This document shows, piece after piece, positions 52,862 to 61,175 of a stretch of DNA of 63,593 nt. Origin of the DNA: VFJL01 sp043721435 (lineage in GTDB: Bacteria; Pseudomonadota; Gammaproteobacteria; Burkholderiales; Nitrosomonadaceae); contig JAYSQR010000050.1 of assembly GCA_043721435.1 (NCBI GenBank), positions 1 through 63,593 on the forward strand. The letters are read 5' to 3'. The translations under genes were made by a program, and so were the position numbers. Positions within the stretch are counted from its first letter, which is position 1; every line of letters begins with the position of its first letter. Under the pieces are notes generated by a model. The model was not told where the DNA came from. It was given only the letters and a program-made list of their open reading frames with translations, and did not search any database.

Positions 52862-53422
52862 TCAGGCAGCGCTGAGTTGCTGCGTGTTAGATGCGATTAC
52901 TTGCGCATATTTCTTGGTCTTGCCAGCGCGCGAAGGTATGTTGCACAGTCCGCAAACATGATTGGAGTGAAGCTCAAGCGCATGCACCACAAAATCCCCC
53001 TTGCATTTGCTGCATGGCGCGAGACACAATATTTTGCTGTCGACAAAACGCACCAGGGTCCACGCCCGCGTCAAACTCAGCACCCGCTCTAGCTGGCTGG
53101 CTTCGATGTGCTCGAGGTAGAGTTTATAACCTTTAATCATGGCGTCGATGCCACGAACATCCGTATGCGCGGTGAGGTAATGGTAGATGTTGATAAACAG
53201 CGATGAATGCATGTTGGGCTGCCAGCTTGTAAACCAATCCTCAGAAAATGGCAGCATGCCTTTGGGTGGCGAGACCCCTGTTATTTCCTTGTAGAGCTTG
53301 ACCAATCTTTCCCGGCTCAAATTAGAATTGGCCTCCAGTACCTGCAACCGCGCTCCCAACCTGATTAACTCGCTCGCGAGCTGAATTTGTTTTGCCTCTG
53401 ACAGAATACTTTTGTTACGCAT
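52862..53422 (-). CDS. flhC: Flagellar master regulator subunit FlhC
   Basis: 186-residue FlhC, which with FlhD forms the FlhD4C2 activator of early flagellar genes. N-terminal helix region (EAKQIQLASELIRLGARLQV, LEANSNLSRERLVKLYKEIT) and the C-terminal zinc site with Cys pairs in CLAPCSKCKGDF and VCGLCNIPSRAG. Length is near the E. coli protein (192). It starts 27 bases after flhD. Confidence 0.97.
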   Translation of the reverse strand: MRNKSILSEAKQIQLASELIRLGARLQVLEANSNLSRERLVKLYKEITGVSPPKGMLPFSEDWFTSWQPNMHSSLFINIYHYLTAHTDVRGIDAMIKGYKLYLEHIEASQLERVLSLTRAWTLVRFVDSKILCLAPCSKCKGDFVVHALELHSNHVCGLCNIPSRAGKTKKYAQVIASNTQQLSAA

Positions 53423-53449
53423 AGCATGCGATCCTTTAAAATACCTGGC

Positions 53450-53767
53450 TTACACAATTGCCTCAGCTGGTTGCCCAGCCATCAGAATAGCTGCATGGAA
53501 CTGCGATACTGCCCGGTCCCGACTGTGACTGGTCAACATTTCCGCCATCAAGTGGTCATCAAAGCGAAAGCGGCATAACAACATATTGGAGGCAGCCATC
53601 TTCAGGAGTTGACTGGAAGTGAGATTCTCCATGATATCGGCGACATCCTTGCCGATTCCCAGCCGGTACATCGCTGCAGTTCTGTCTTCCCGTAGCATCT
53701 GCTGTGACAGCAGCATGTAGCCGAGGTTGATCTCTCTGATTTCTCCCAACATCTGATTAGCATCCAT
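53450..53767 (-). CDS. flhD: Flagellar master regulator subunit FlhD
   Basis: 105-residue FlhD: MLGEIREINLGYMLLSQQML, REDRTAAMYRLGIGKDVADI, MENLTSSQLLKMAASNMLLC, RFRFDDHLMAEML. It is the dimeric core of the FlhD4C2 activator. Length is near the E. coli protein (~116). It is the first gene of the minus-strand run and has a 578-base upstream region that must hold the control signals for the whole hierarchy. Confidence 0.97.
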   Translation of the reverse strand: MDANQMLGEIREINLGYMLLSQQMLREDRTAAMYRLGIGKDVADIMENLTSSQLLKMAASNMLLCRFRFDDHLMAEMLTSHSRDRAVSQFHAAILMAGQPAEAIV

Positions 53768-54345
53768 TTCTTATACTCCCTTCCAGTTTGCACGCGGACT
53801 CGAACCTGATGAGTGAGCCAGTGAGCGCATTCTCAACTTGCACAAGGGGTTAGTAAATGGAAGTTCTTCCAAATTCTCAGTAGGATTTCTGCCAGTGCGC
53901 GTGTAGGAATAATTCCTATACGCACCTCGCGGCGGCCAGCCGTTTCTGGAGTCGTCGGGCCCAGAAATTGTAGAAAGATGGAACGGAACTGGAACCGCAT
54001 ACTGAGGGCAGCAGCCGTCAGCAGGATGGGTATTTGATTGGCATACATGCTTGTTCCCACGCATGGATTTCCAGCAATCTAAGGGCGCGCTAAACCACCC
54101 TGCCTGCTCGCGTTCGTGGGGTAACGGTAATGATCCTCTATCGCCAATTATCGGATGCGCCCCCTACTTGCCGCGTCGGGGTGGCGCTTATTCAGATGTT
54201 CCTGACTTGAATATGCTGCGGATCTGTCCTACAAAAAGAATGCCAACCTTTGACTGCCCGTATCATCAGAAAATTTCTCGATGGGTATGTCATATACCGG
54301 TGAACGTGTCCCCGCGATACTGTTAGAATCAACCTGGGAGGTTAG
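53768..54345. promoter_or_regulatory. Upstream region of flhDC, with inverted repeat
   Basis: 578 bases without a gene, between divergent flhD and the DsrE-like gene. A 12-base inverted repeat around one base, GCGTGTAGGAAT-A-ATTCCTATACGC (53899-53923; one G-T pair), lies 132 bases upstream of flhD. It may be an operator or a leader hairpin. Long upstream regions with several inputs are typical of flhDC. The DsrE-like gene has its own GGGAGG and a possible extended -10 (TGTTAGAAT) near 54321. Confidence 0.5.
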
Positions 54346-54699
54346 ATGCATTACGTTATTTCTACGACTTGGGGTCCAACAGATGTCACACGGGCCGCGC
54401 TGCCATTCGTTTTTTCCGCCTCTGCCCTGCAGGCAGGCGATACGGTAATGATCATGCTGTTTCATGACGCGGTCACGATCGCACTCGACGGCGCCCACCA
54501 GAAAATGGTTCCTTTCGGCCCGCCTGCAAAATTTGCGGAAATATTTTCCAGCCCCAACGCCAAGGTCCTCGTGTGCAAACCCTGCGCCGAGACGCGCGCC
54601 ATCAGCGAAGACATGCTGGTGAAGAACGCATCCTTTGGCGGCATGAACGACTTGCATCAGCATGCGTCCCGGCCAGATGCGAAGTTCATCAGTTTCTAA
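54346..54699 (+). CDS. DsrE-family small protein
   Basis: 117 residues, Rossmann-like DsrE/YchN-type fold by pattern: YVISTTWGPTDVTRAALPFV, SALQAGDTVMIMLFHDAVTI, FAEIFSSPNAKVLVCKPCAE. There is a CxxC at Cys77/Cys80. Family members take part in sulfur relay or are uncharacterised; nothing here shows which. GGGAGG lies 5 bases before the ATG. It stands alone after the flhD upstream region and marks the change from motility to accessory DNA. Confidence 0.75.
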   Translation: MHYVISTTWGPTDVTRAALPFVFSASALQAGDTVMIMLFHDAVTIALDGAHQKMVPFGPPAKFAEIFSSPNAKVLVCKPCAETRAISEDMLVKNASFGGMNDLHQHASRPDAKFISF

Positions 54700-54782
54700 C
54701 CGGGGAATCTCGGAATAAGTCTTACCTATAGCAGCGAGACTGATTCAAAGGTTCCGGTTGCAAAATTGAGTAAAAGATAACC

Positions 54783-55492
54783 ATGTGCGAACGGTTCGCC
54801 TTATATGCATCACCCGCCAGGCTCAAGGAGCATTTCGCCACCACCAATGACCCGGACCTGGAGCCGCGTCTTAATATCGCGCCGGCCCAGACGATTCCGG
54901 TGGTGCGTGTCGTCGCCACCGGCAATCGGGTATTCACTTTCGCTCACTAGGGCCTGCTCCCCTCCTGGGTCAAAGACACCGACGAGCTGCAACAGCCGAT
55001 CAACGCCAAGGCGGAAACAGCAGCGATCAAACCGATGTTCCGCCACGCCTACCGCGAGAGCCGTGTGCTGGTTCCGGCGGGTGCATTTTATGAGTGGGCG
55101 GCACGCGACGAGAAACAGCCTTACCTGCTCAGGCTGCGCAATGATGAACCGATGGGGATGGGGTCTGCTGGAGGCCTGATGACCCTGCAGGGGACATCAT
55201 CGCCTTCACCATCCTCACCATCAAGGCCAATCCCCTGATGGCCGCGATCCATGACCGCATGCCGGTCATCATCCGGCCGGAAGAATACGCCACCTGGATC
55301 GATCCCAACCTCACCGACATCATCAGGATTCAATCGATGGCGCGGCCTTATCCCGAACGTTTGATGGAAACCTATCCGATCAGCCGCAAGATCGACAGTC
55401 CACAGTACGATTCGCCGGACTTGATTGAACCGGCGCAGAATGAAAGAAACGCTGCGGGCAATCCGCTGATGGGTGTTGATCGGAAGCAATAA
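54783..55492 (+). pseudogene. Broken SRAP/HMCES (YedK-like) gene
   Basis: The SRAP family shields abasic sites in DNA through a catalytic Cys2. Here the start reads MCERFALYASPARLKEHF with Cys2 kept, followed by PRLNIAPAQTIPVVR. A TAG at 54949 interrupts a frame that reads FAH-stop-GLLPSWVKD, where the family has a Trp (TGG to TAG). The frame continues (INAKAETAAIKPMFRHAYRE, VPAGAFYEWAARDEKQPYLL) to ~55170. A frameshift then moves the rest (IIAFTILTIKANPLMAAIHD, RMPVIIRPEEYATWIDPN) to another frame. Two independent lesions make it a pseudogene unless sequence errors are present. Confidence 0.85.
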
Positions 55493-55859
55493 CGAATGCT
55501 TCCAATCGGCTAGAGCAGATATTCAGAAACAGACCGAAGCTGCAGTACCTCCGCAGTATCTCCCCATCCCTGTTGCAAATTCACCCAAGCCATTGCGGTA
55601 GAAAAATCTATCGTCGTCTGAGATGCGCAACGAAAATTAATTTTCAGAGAATTCCTTATGAAAAAACCTTGCGGGGTAGCAAAGCAGGGTCTATTAACTA
55701 GTTAGGGGTGTCACTTTGCGCTCGAGTGACTCATCAAAAGGACTGCGCTTTTTGGCGTTCGCTCCGCTCGAACGTTTGGGTCTATCGCTTATGTGGTTGC
55801 GGCGACTGGTCCGGGCAATGCAAAGCAACCAACCATATCTTGGCTAAGGAGAAAACAAA
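55493..55859. other. Non-coding gap before the Cys-rich gene
   Basis: 367 bases with no gene seen. It contains a short hairpin CGTTCG-CTCCGCT-CGAACG at 55756-55774. TAAGGAG just before 55860 is the ribosome site of the next gene. Confidence 0.5.
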
Positions 55860-56375
55860 ATGAGTACAGCGAAACTTAACGTCTGGGTCACCAAAGTGGG
55901 TGAACCCTGCAAGATTGATAACGAGCATCAATGGTATGTCCACGTACTGCACTGCGATGGCGAACTGCTCAAGTGGTGCGGCCGGGTGTACACGAATATA
56001 CCGACCAAGTGCGGCCATCTTGAGATCGAGATCCCGCCTGGCTGTTACATGGTGTGCGCCACCTGGTCGCCCGCCCCGGCAGGAGCCACTACCCCCACTA
56101 CCTTGGGCAATCACATCTCGCATTTGGCCGCCATCCGCGCCAATTGCGGCGATGAAGTCTGCGCCACGCTGTTCCCGCCGACATTTCATTGGTGCGGAAT
56201 CTGGTGGCTGATCGCTTTGCGCGAAAGCGTGGCATTAAAGCGGCTGCCGGCTAATGCAGCGCCCGCTGCAGAAACTGCAATAAAAGCCGTGGAAACGTTG
56301 TTGAAACAACTGCCCCAGGATGACTTTACCAGGCAGATGATGAAAATTGCGGAGAATCGGCCGAAGCCTCAATGA
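55860..56375 (+). CDS. Cysteine-rich protein of unknown function
   Basis: 171 residues with nine Cys (17, 32, 40, 51, 62, 66, 96, 101, 112) in the first two thirds, and a Trp-rich segment (HWCGIWWLIALRES). The last ~50 residues are a charged helix (AAETAIKAVETLLKQLPQDD). No signal peptide is seen. The Cys pattern could bind metal or form disulfides, but I do not recognise the family. TAAGGAG precedes the ATG by 7 bases. It is followed by another small unknown gene on the same strand. Confidence 0.65.
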   Translation: MSTAKLNVWVTKVGEPCKIDNEHQWYVHVLHCDGELLKWCGRVYTNIPTKCGHLEIEIPPGCYMVCATWSPAPAGATTPTTLGNHISHLAAIRANCGDEVCATLFPPTFHWCGIWWLIALRESVALKRLPANAAPAAETAIKAVETLLKQLPQDDFTRQMMKIAENRPKPQ

Positions 56376-56473
56376 GTCGATCCTGAAACTCAGTCAGGTT
56401 CCAGCGTAACCGGTAGCGTGCCGGAACGAAAGCTGTCATTGCTACCTCTATAACCTCATCAAGGAGAAGGCAC

Positions 56474-56779
56474 ATGTCTGCAGTCGCAAGTTACAGTATC
56501 TTATTTTATGGCAGCCCAGAGGGTTACCAGACAAACCGCGCTCAGATTCAGTTGAGTGATGCGGCGGGCAAAACTCTGGCTTGGGTTCGATTCAACGATC
56601 CGGGTATGTTCTTTGAAGCCGATGCGAACGATGGCGGGATTATCAAGATGCACCTCCCGTCCACCATGTTCCAGAGCGTCCTCGACGTGCTACGTAACGA
56701 GAAGCCGATTAACGTCTATTTTGCGGCAGGACGGGGGTTCTTGGGGACATCGGGCGAACCTGTCGGCGAGGGGGAGTAG
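56474..56779 (+). CDS. Small protein of unknown function
   Basis: 101 residues: SAVASYSILFYGSPEGYQTN, RAQIQLSDAAGKTLAWVRFN, DPGMFFEADANDGGIIKMHL, VLDVLRNEKPINVYFAAGRG. The alternating pattern suggests a small beta-rich soluble domain. No Cys and no signal peptide. AAGGAGAAGG lies upstream of the ATG. It follows the Cys-rich gene by 98 bases and is ended by a strong bidirectional terminator. I do not recognise the family. Confidence 0.65.
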   Translation: MSAVASYSILFYGSPEGYQTNRAQIQLSDAAGKTLAWVRFNDPGMFFEADANDGGIIKMHLPSTMFQSVLDVLRNEKPINVYFAAGRGFLGTSGEPVGEGE

Positions 56780-56794
56780 CGCCTGCCCATGATT

Positions 56795-56831
56795 CAACCC
56801 GGCTGGCGCGACCAAGCCGCGCCAGCCGGTT
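56795..56831. terminator. Bidirectional terminator
   Basis: AACCCGGCTGGCGCG and CGCGCCAGCCGGTT form a 14-pair stem with one bulged C and a short loop. It lies between the convergent small unknown gene and the Sel1 gene, whose stop touches its end. A-rich and T-rich ends flank the stem. Confidence 0.8.
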
Positions 56832-57801
56832 AATTTGATCGTTGCTGCGGTGTAACTGACCCTGGCTCTGTCACTGCACCCCGCTCATCACAGTTTTTGT
56901 AATCGCGCAGCTCACAATCTCTCGCCATTCTTTGCGCTTCGGTAATTTGCGGAGGCGTCATCATCTTGGCTGCCGCATCCCGATTCCTTTGTGCCGTACC
57001 GACCCCCTTCGCTGCCGCCAGGTTGAACCACATGTAGGCACGAACATAGTCCTGGGTTACGCCGCGGCCTTCGGCGTAGAGTCGGCCCAGATTATTTTGG
57101 GCCTCGGCATATCCCTGCACTGCCGCTAGGCGAAACCATTTCACCGCTTCCAGATAATCCTGCGGAATGCCGCGGCCCTCTTCATGCATCTGGGCAAGGT
57201 TGAACTGGGCGCGCGCGAACCCTTGCGTCGCTGCCAGCAGATACCATTTCATCGCTTCCTGATAGTCCTGCGACACACCCTGGCCATTGTTATACAATAC
57301 CCCCAGGTTGAATTGGGCACGCGCAAGTCCTTGCGTTGCTGCCAGCAGAAGCCATTTCGCAGCTGCCTCATAATCTTGAGATACGCCTTGCCCATTGGCA
57401 TACATCACCCCCAGGCTATATTGCGCCCGCGCATTCCTTCTTGCCGCAGCCAGATGAAACCACTGCGCGGCCGCCTCATAATCTCGTGGTACCCCTTGCC
57501 CATTGGCATACATCACCCCCAAGTTGAATTGCGCCAGCGTATTTCCCTGTGCCGCCGCCAGGCGAAACCACCTCAAGGCTTCGTAATAGTCCTGCGGCAC
57601 ACCTTGGCCATTGGCATAGATCACACCCAGGTTATATTGCGCCCGCACATTCCCCTGTGCCGCAATCAACTGGCGCCACATTACGGCTTCGTGATCGTGC
57701 TGGGTCAGGCTCTGGTCAGTGAGATTTGCATTCACCTTTGCCTGTGCCACACCACCGCACAGCGCCAGCACAGCAAATAAACAGACAAGCAGTCGCTTCA
57801 T
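56830..57801 (-). CDS. Periplasmic Sel1-repeat protein
   Basis: 323 residues with a signal peptide (KRLLVCLFAVLALCGGVAQA) and about seven Sel1-type repeats of ~36 residues (pattern AQxNLGVMYANGQGVxQDYx-EAxxWxxLAA), residues ~45-290. A short acidic tail with CELRDYKNCDE follows. Sel1 repeats are solenoids for protein contacts, often in envelope or stress pathways. The ATG at 57801 overlaps the glpK stop as ATGA, so the two genes are probably co-transcribed and coupled. The binding partner is unknown. Confidence 0.85.
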   Translation of the reverse strand: MKRLLVCLFAVLALCGGVAQAKVNANLTDQSLTQHDHEAVMWRQLIAAQGNVRAQYNLGVIYANGQGVPQDYYEALRWFRLAAAQGNTLAQFNLGVMYANGQGVPRDYEAAAQWFHLAAARRNARAQYSLGVMYANGQGVSQDYEAAAKWLLLAATQGLARAQFNLGVLYNNGQGVSQDYQEAMKWYLLAATQGFARAQFNLAQMHEEGRGIPQDYLEAVKWFRLAAVQGYAEAQNNLGRLYAEGRGVTQDYVRAYMWFNLAAAKGVGTAQRNRDAAAKMMTPPQITEAQRMARDCELRDYKNCDERGAVTEPGSVTPQQRSN

Positions 57802-59327
57802 GGATGGGTGATAAGAGCAGCGGCATCGTTTGCCTGGGCCTTTGGCTCCCAGTTTTTGGCGCGGCCCAGCGCTTCTTTCCAGCGCCCGCGAAGTTCGGCC
57901 ACGCGAGCGCGTGGCATCGCTGGTTCGAAAATTTTCTCGACCTGCCAGTGCGTGGCGATCGAGTCTGTATCTGGCCAGAAGCTGACCGCGAGTCCCGCCA
58001 GATATGCAGCCCCGAGCGCGGTCGTCTCGACCATGGCCGGGCGCACCACCGGTACGCCGAGCAGATCCGCCTGGAATTGCAGCAGCGGTTCGCTGCGCGA
58101 GGCGCCGCCATCGACGCGCAATTCCGTGAGCGGCTGGCCGGTGTCCGCGTGCATCGCATCGATCAGATCCGCCACCTGGAAAGCCACGCCTTCCAGTGCG
58201 GCACGCGCGATATGCGCAGCAGTGGTGTCGCGCGTGAGACCGATGATCATGCCGCGCGCGTAAGGATCCCAATGCGGCGCGCCGAGCCCAGTGAAAGCCG
58301 GCACCAGGATGACGCCGCCGCTATCCGGTACTGAGGCGGCGAGCGTATCCACCTCCTGCGCGGTGCGCACCAGATGCAGCCCGTCGCGCAGCCACTGCAT
58401 GAGCGCACCACCGATGAAGACGCTACCTTCCAGCGCATATTCCTGCTTGCCGCCGATTTTCCACGCCGCCGTGGTGAGCAGGCGCTGCTTTGACACGACC
58501 GGCTTGGTGCCGATATTCTGCAGCAGGAAACAGCCGGTGCCGTAGGTGTTCTTCGCCAGCCCGGGCTGCACGCACATTTGCCCAAACAGAGCCGCCTGCT
58601 GATCCCCTGCCGCGCCCGCCACCACCATAGACGCGAGCGCCGGCACAGCGCTGATTTCGCCATATACTTCGCTCGAGGAACGCACCTCTGGCAGCATGCT
58701 CTGCGGGATAGAGAAAAGTTTGAGCAGCTCCTTGTCCCACGCGCCGGCATGGAGGTTGAACAGCATGGTCCGCGATGCGTTGCTCGGCTCGGTGACATGC
58801 ACCTTGCCGCCGGTCAGTTTCCAGATGAGCCACGTTTCCACCGTGCCGCAGATGAGTCTGCCTGCTTCCGCTTGAGCACGCGCGCCAGGGACGTGGTCGA
58901 GTATCCAGGCGATCTTGGTCGCGGAAAAATACGGGTCGAGGATCAGCCCGGTGAGTTTCTGTATCACTCCTTCGTGGCCCGCCTCGCGCAACTGGTCGCA
59001 CATCCCGGCAGTGCGGCGATCCTGCCAGACGATGGCGTTGTACACGGCATTACCGGTTTCGCGATCCCAGACGATGCTGGTCTCGCGCTGATTGGCGATG
59101 CCGACGCCGATGATGTCGTGCGGCCGAATATGCGCGCGATCCAGCGCTTCCATGGCCACCGCTATTTGCGTATGCCAAATCTCCTGCGGGTCATGTTCGA
59201 CCCAGCCAGGCTGGGGAAAAATCTGGCGTATTTCCTGTTGCGCGACAGCGCAGATCTGACCCGCGTGATCGAAGATGATGGCGCGCACGCTGGTCGTACC
59301 GGCATCGAGGGCGAGGATGTAGGGCAT
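57798..59327 (-). CDS. glpK: Glycerol kinase
   Basis: 509-residue GlpK, which phosphorylates glycerol to glycerol-3-phosphate with ATP. FGGY-family signatures: ILALDAGTTSVRAIIFDHAG, GWVEHDPQEIW, VGIANQRETSIVWDRETG, NAIVWQDRRTAGMCDQLREA, and KNTYGTGCFLLQNIGTKPVV, with LRVDGGASRSEPLLQFQADL near the C-terminus. The ATG at 59327 gives the standard start. No glpF, glpD or glpR is next to it. Its 5' end and leader are partly duplicated at 61176-61338. Confidence 0.95.
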   Translation of the reverse strand: MPYILALDAGTTSVRAIIFDHAGQICAVAQQEIRQIFPQPGWVEHDPQEIWHTQIAVAMEALDRAHIRPHDIIGVGIANQRETSIVWDRETGNAVYNAIVWQDRRTAGMCDQLREAGHEGVIQKLTGLILDPYFSATKIAWILDHVPGARAQAEAGRLICGTVETWLIWKLTGGKVHVTEPSNASRTMLFNLHAGAWDKELLKLFSIPQSMLPEVRSSSEVYGEISAVPALASMVVAGAAGDQQAALFGQMCVQPGLAKNTYGTGCFLLQNIGTKPVVSKQRLLTTAAWKIGGKQEYALEGSVFIGGALMQWLRDGLHLVRTAQEVDTLAASVPDSGGVILVPAFTGLGAPHWDPYARGMIIGLTRDTTAAHIARAALEGVAFQVADLIDAMHADTGQPLTELRVDGGASRSEPLLQFQADLLGVPVVRPAMVETTALGAAYLAGLAVSFWPDTDSIATHWQVEKIFEPAMPRARVAELRGRWKEALGRAKNWEPKAQANDAAALITHP

Positions 59328-59422
59328 GCGGTTATGGCGGTGGTCAGGTTCTGTCAAGGGTAACAAAAGGGAGTTTATTATGCCGTTAAAAGGCTCAGGG
59401 AACCTCTAAATAAGTATTTAAG

Positions 59423-59761
59423 CTACTGCTCAATGCCCATATCGCTGACAGCAGCTCCGCCTTGTGCCAGCACCGTGTTGGTCGCTTCCTCCTGCAAATC
59501 CGGCGGGTAGCCATGCTTTTTGAGAATGCACTTCACCATCACTTCCTTCTTCTTCAATCCGGCAGCGATGAAAACATCGATGATGCCTTCGTCGGCCATG
59601 ATCGCCTTGGACACGTGCTGGCGTATTGCGGCGTCGATCTCTTCCGGTGGGCGTTGCGTACCGGAGGTCTTCGCGAGTGGGGCCTTGATCAAAGGCGCCC
59701 GGATTAATTTTTCGTAAGAGACGCGGCGTCCGAGTCCGGTATAAGATATAATCAAGTTCAA
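59423..59761 (-). pseudogene. Remnant of a type I restriction subunit (hsdR)
   Basis: A 112-codon frame. Residues ~37-71 (PPEEIDAAIRQHVSKAIMAD, EGIIDVFIAAGLKK) match the pattern of the late central part of HsdR, and the part right after (VKCILKKHGYPPDLQEEATN, TVLAQ) matches the extreme C-terminal end of HsdR (DUF3387-type). In HsdR these are separated by a few hundred residues, so this looks like an in-frame internal deletion of a ~1000-residue gene whose front is also gone. No hsdM or hsdS is present. Recognition is from memory of family motifs. Confidence 0.65.
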
Positions 59762-59897
59762 AGCTCACTCAAGTTTCCCCACACCTATTGGCGGTGTGCG
59801 CGGGAGATCGCTTCAACTAATTTTCCCCCACTTATTCCAGATCGAAGTTGCCGCCGTTTTTCGGCTGGCACGCTTGTTTCAAAAAGGAGGTTGCATC

Positions 59898-60830
59898 GTG
59901 GACCACGACAAACATTTTCACAGCTTCACCCAGGGCATCAATCACGCCTTCGCCCATGTGGTGATTACCCTGCTGGCGGTGGGTATCGCTTTTTCCCTGC
60001 CGGTGGTGGCGAAATACATCCTGTTTTATTGGTGGCCGAAGGTTGAAGACAACTCGCAATTGCTGATGATCACGGAAATCAGCTTTGCCGCGGTGCTGGT
60101 GCTGTTGTTCAATATCTCGAAGATCGCTTGGGACGGACGGCGCAGCACACATATGAACAAGATCGCATCGCTTGTGTATGCACGGGAGGGGCGTGACTGG
60201 ATGTCGCGCTGGAAGGAGCGGGATATGCGCAAGAAGATTGCCAACGTGCGTGACGTGTACATCATGGCGATCACTGGCTACGGCACCTTCAGCTCGGAAA
60301 ACAGTGATTTGCAGAAGACGCTGGAGCTGGCGTATGAAATTCGCGTGATGCTGGCAAACCCCTATGGCAAAGGTCTCGTTAGCCGGGCCCAGTCGCTGGA
60401 TGACCCGGAGGCCATGCTCCAGGCCTATCGCCAGGAAACGGAGGTGAGCATCGCCTATCTGCGTAAGCTCGCCGCCTCAGGAAAAAAGATCAAGCTCAAG
60501 TTCTATGAAGAGCCGCCGTTCTGGAAGCTGGTGGTGACTGGAGAATATGTTTGGGTCCAGTACTGCCATGACGGCCACGAGGTTAAGACTCAGCCGGAGT
60601 ATGTATTCGCGCTGCAGCATGGCAACCCCCAGCGGGGGTTTTTCGAGCCCTTTTACAAGCACTTTCTCGACCAGTGGAATGATCTGCGCCACCCCGAGTT
60701 CAATTTCGAAACCAGCGAACTAATCTACCGCAACGGGGACGGCAACGAAATCCAGCGGACGGCTTTTCCGCCCCAGGCAAAAGAAGGCGGATTGCCGGAG
60801 GGCTCGGCCGGCCTAGCGGTTAACTACTAG
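59898..60830 (+). CDS. Membrane protein of unknown function
   Basis: 310 residues from the GTG at 59898, which has AAGGAGG 7 bases upstream. Two membrane segments near the N-terminus (~19-45: AHVVITLLAVGIAFSLPVVA; ~55-75: MITEISFAAVLVLLFNISKI) are followed by a ~230-residue cytoplasmic domain: NVRDVYIMAITGYGTFSSEN, YEIRVMLANPYGKGLVSRAQ, SIAYLRKLAASGKKIKLKFY, GEYVWVQYCHDGHEVKTQPE. The pattern resembles the phosphatidyltransferase-like/PLD-like fold in some hypothetical proteins, but no HKD motif is visible. The function is unknown. It lies between restriction and transposase debris. Confidence 0.7.
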   Translation: MDHDKHFHSFTQGINHAFAHVVITLLAVGIAFSLPVVAKYILFYWWPKVEDNSQLLMITEISFAAVLVLLFNISKIAWDGRRSTHMNKIASLVYAREGRDWMSRWKERDMRKKIANVRDVYIMAITGYGTFSSENSDLQKTLELAYEIRVMLANPYGKGLVSRAQSLDDPEAMLQAYRQETEVSIAYLRKLAASGKKIKLKFYEEPPFWKLVVTGEYVWVQYCHDGHEVKTQPEYVFALQHGNPQRGFFEPFYKHFLDQWNDLRHPEFNFETSELIYRNGDGNEIQRTAFPPQAKEGGLPEGSAGLAVNY

Positions 60831-60859
60831 TCTTCCTGTGTCAGATAAAAATATCTACC

Positions 60860-61172
60860 CTCACCGGGCATCGCTAAAGCGTACGGGCGATCGCTTGCTC
60901 GATCAGAAATCGCAGCGTTGAATGGAGTCCGGCACATGCCGCTGCGCCCGTCCGGCTGCCGCGAGAGACGTAATCTGCGGGTAAAGAAGACGTTTCTGGT
61001 CGAGCACATTTTTTCTTGGGTCCGCCATGGCTGAGGCGCTCACTGGGCGACGAGAAAGCCGTAGGTTGCGATAACAAGGGAGCGTGGTGATGGAAATCCT
61101 GCCAGCCCCGACCCTCATGATGCGAGAGGCCGAACTCTGCTTGAGTTCCCGATAGTCCCGTTCGATGCAACA
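60860..61172 (-). pseudogene. Degenerate transposase C-terminus (DDE, IS701/IS4-like)
   Basis: Reading the minus strand across frames gives CIERDYRELKQ (frame 1), then EFGLSHHEGRGWQDFHHHAP (frame 2), then LVIATYGFLVAQ-stop (frame 3), followed by fragments like RAQRHVPDSI and LRFLIEQAIARTL. Together these follow the C-terminal order of IS701-type DDE transposases, with the ERDYxELKQ, HxEGRGWxxFHHHA and YGFL motifs. At least three frameshifts and one stop are present. The 5' part and both ends of the element are missing. It directly abuts the glpK fragment. Confidence 0.7.
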
Positions 61173-61175
61173 GTA

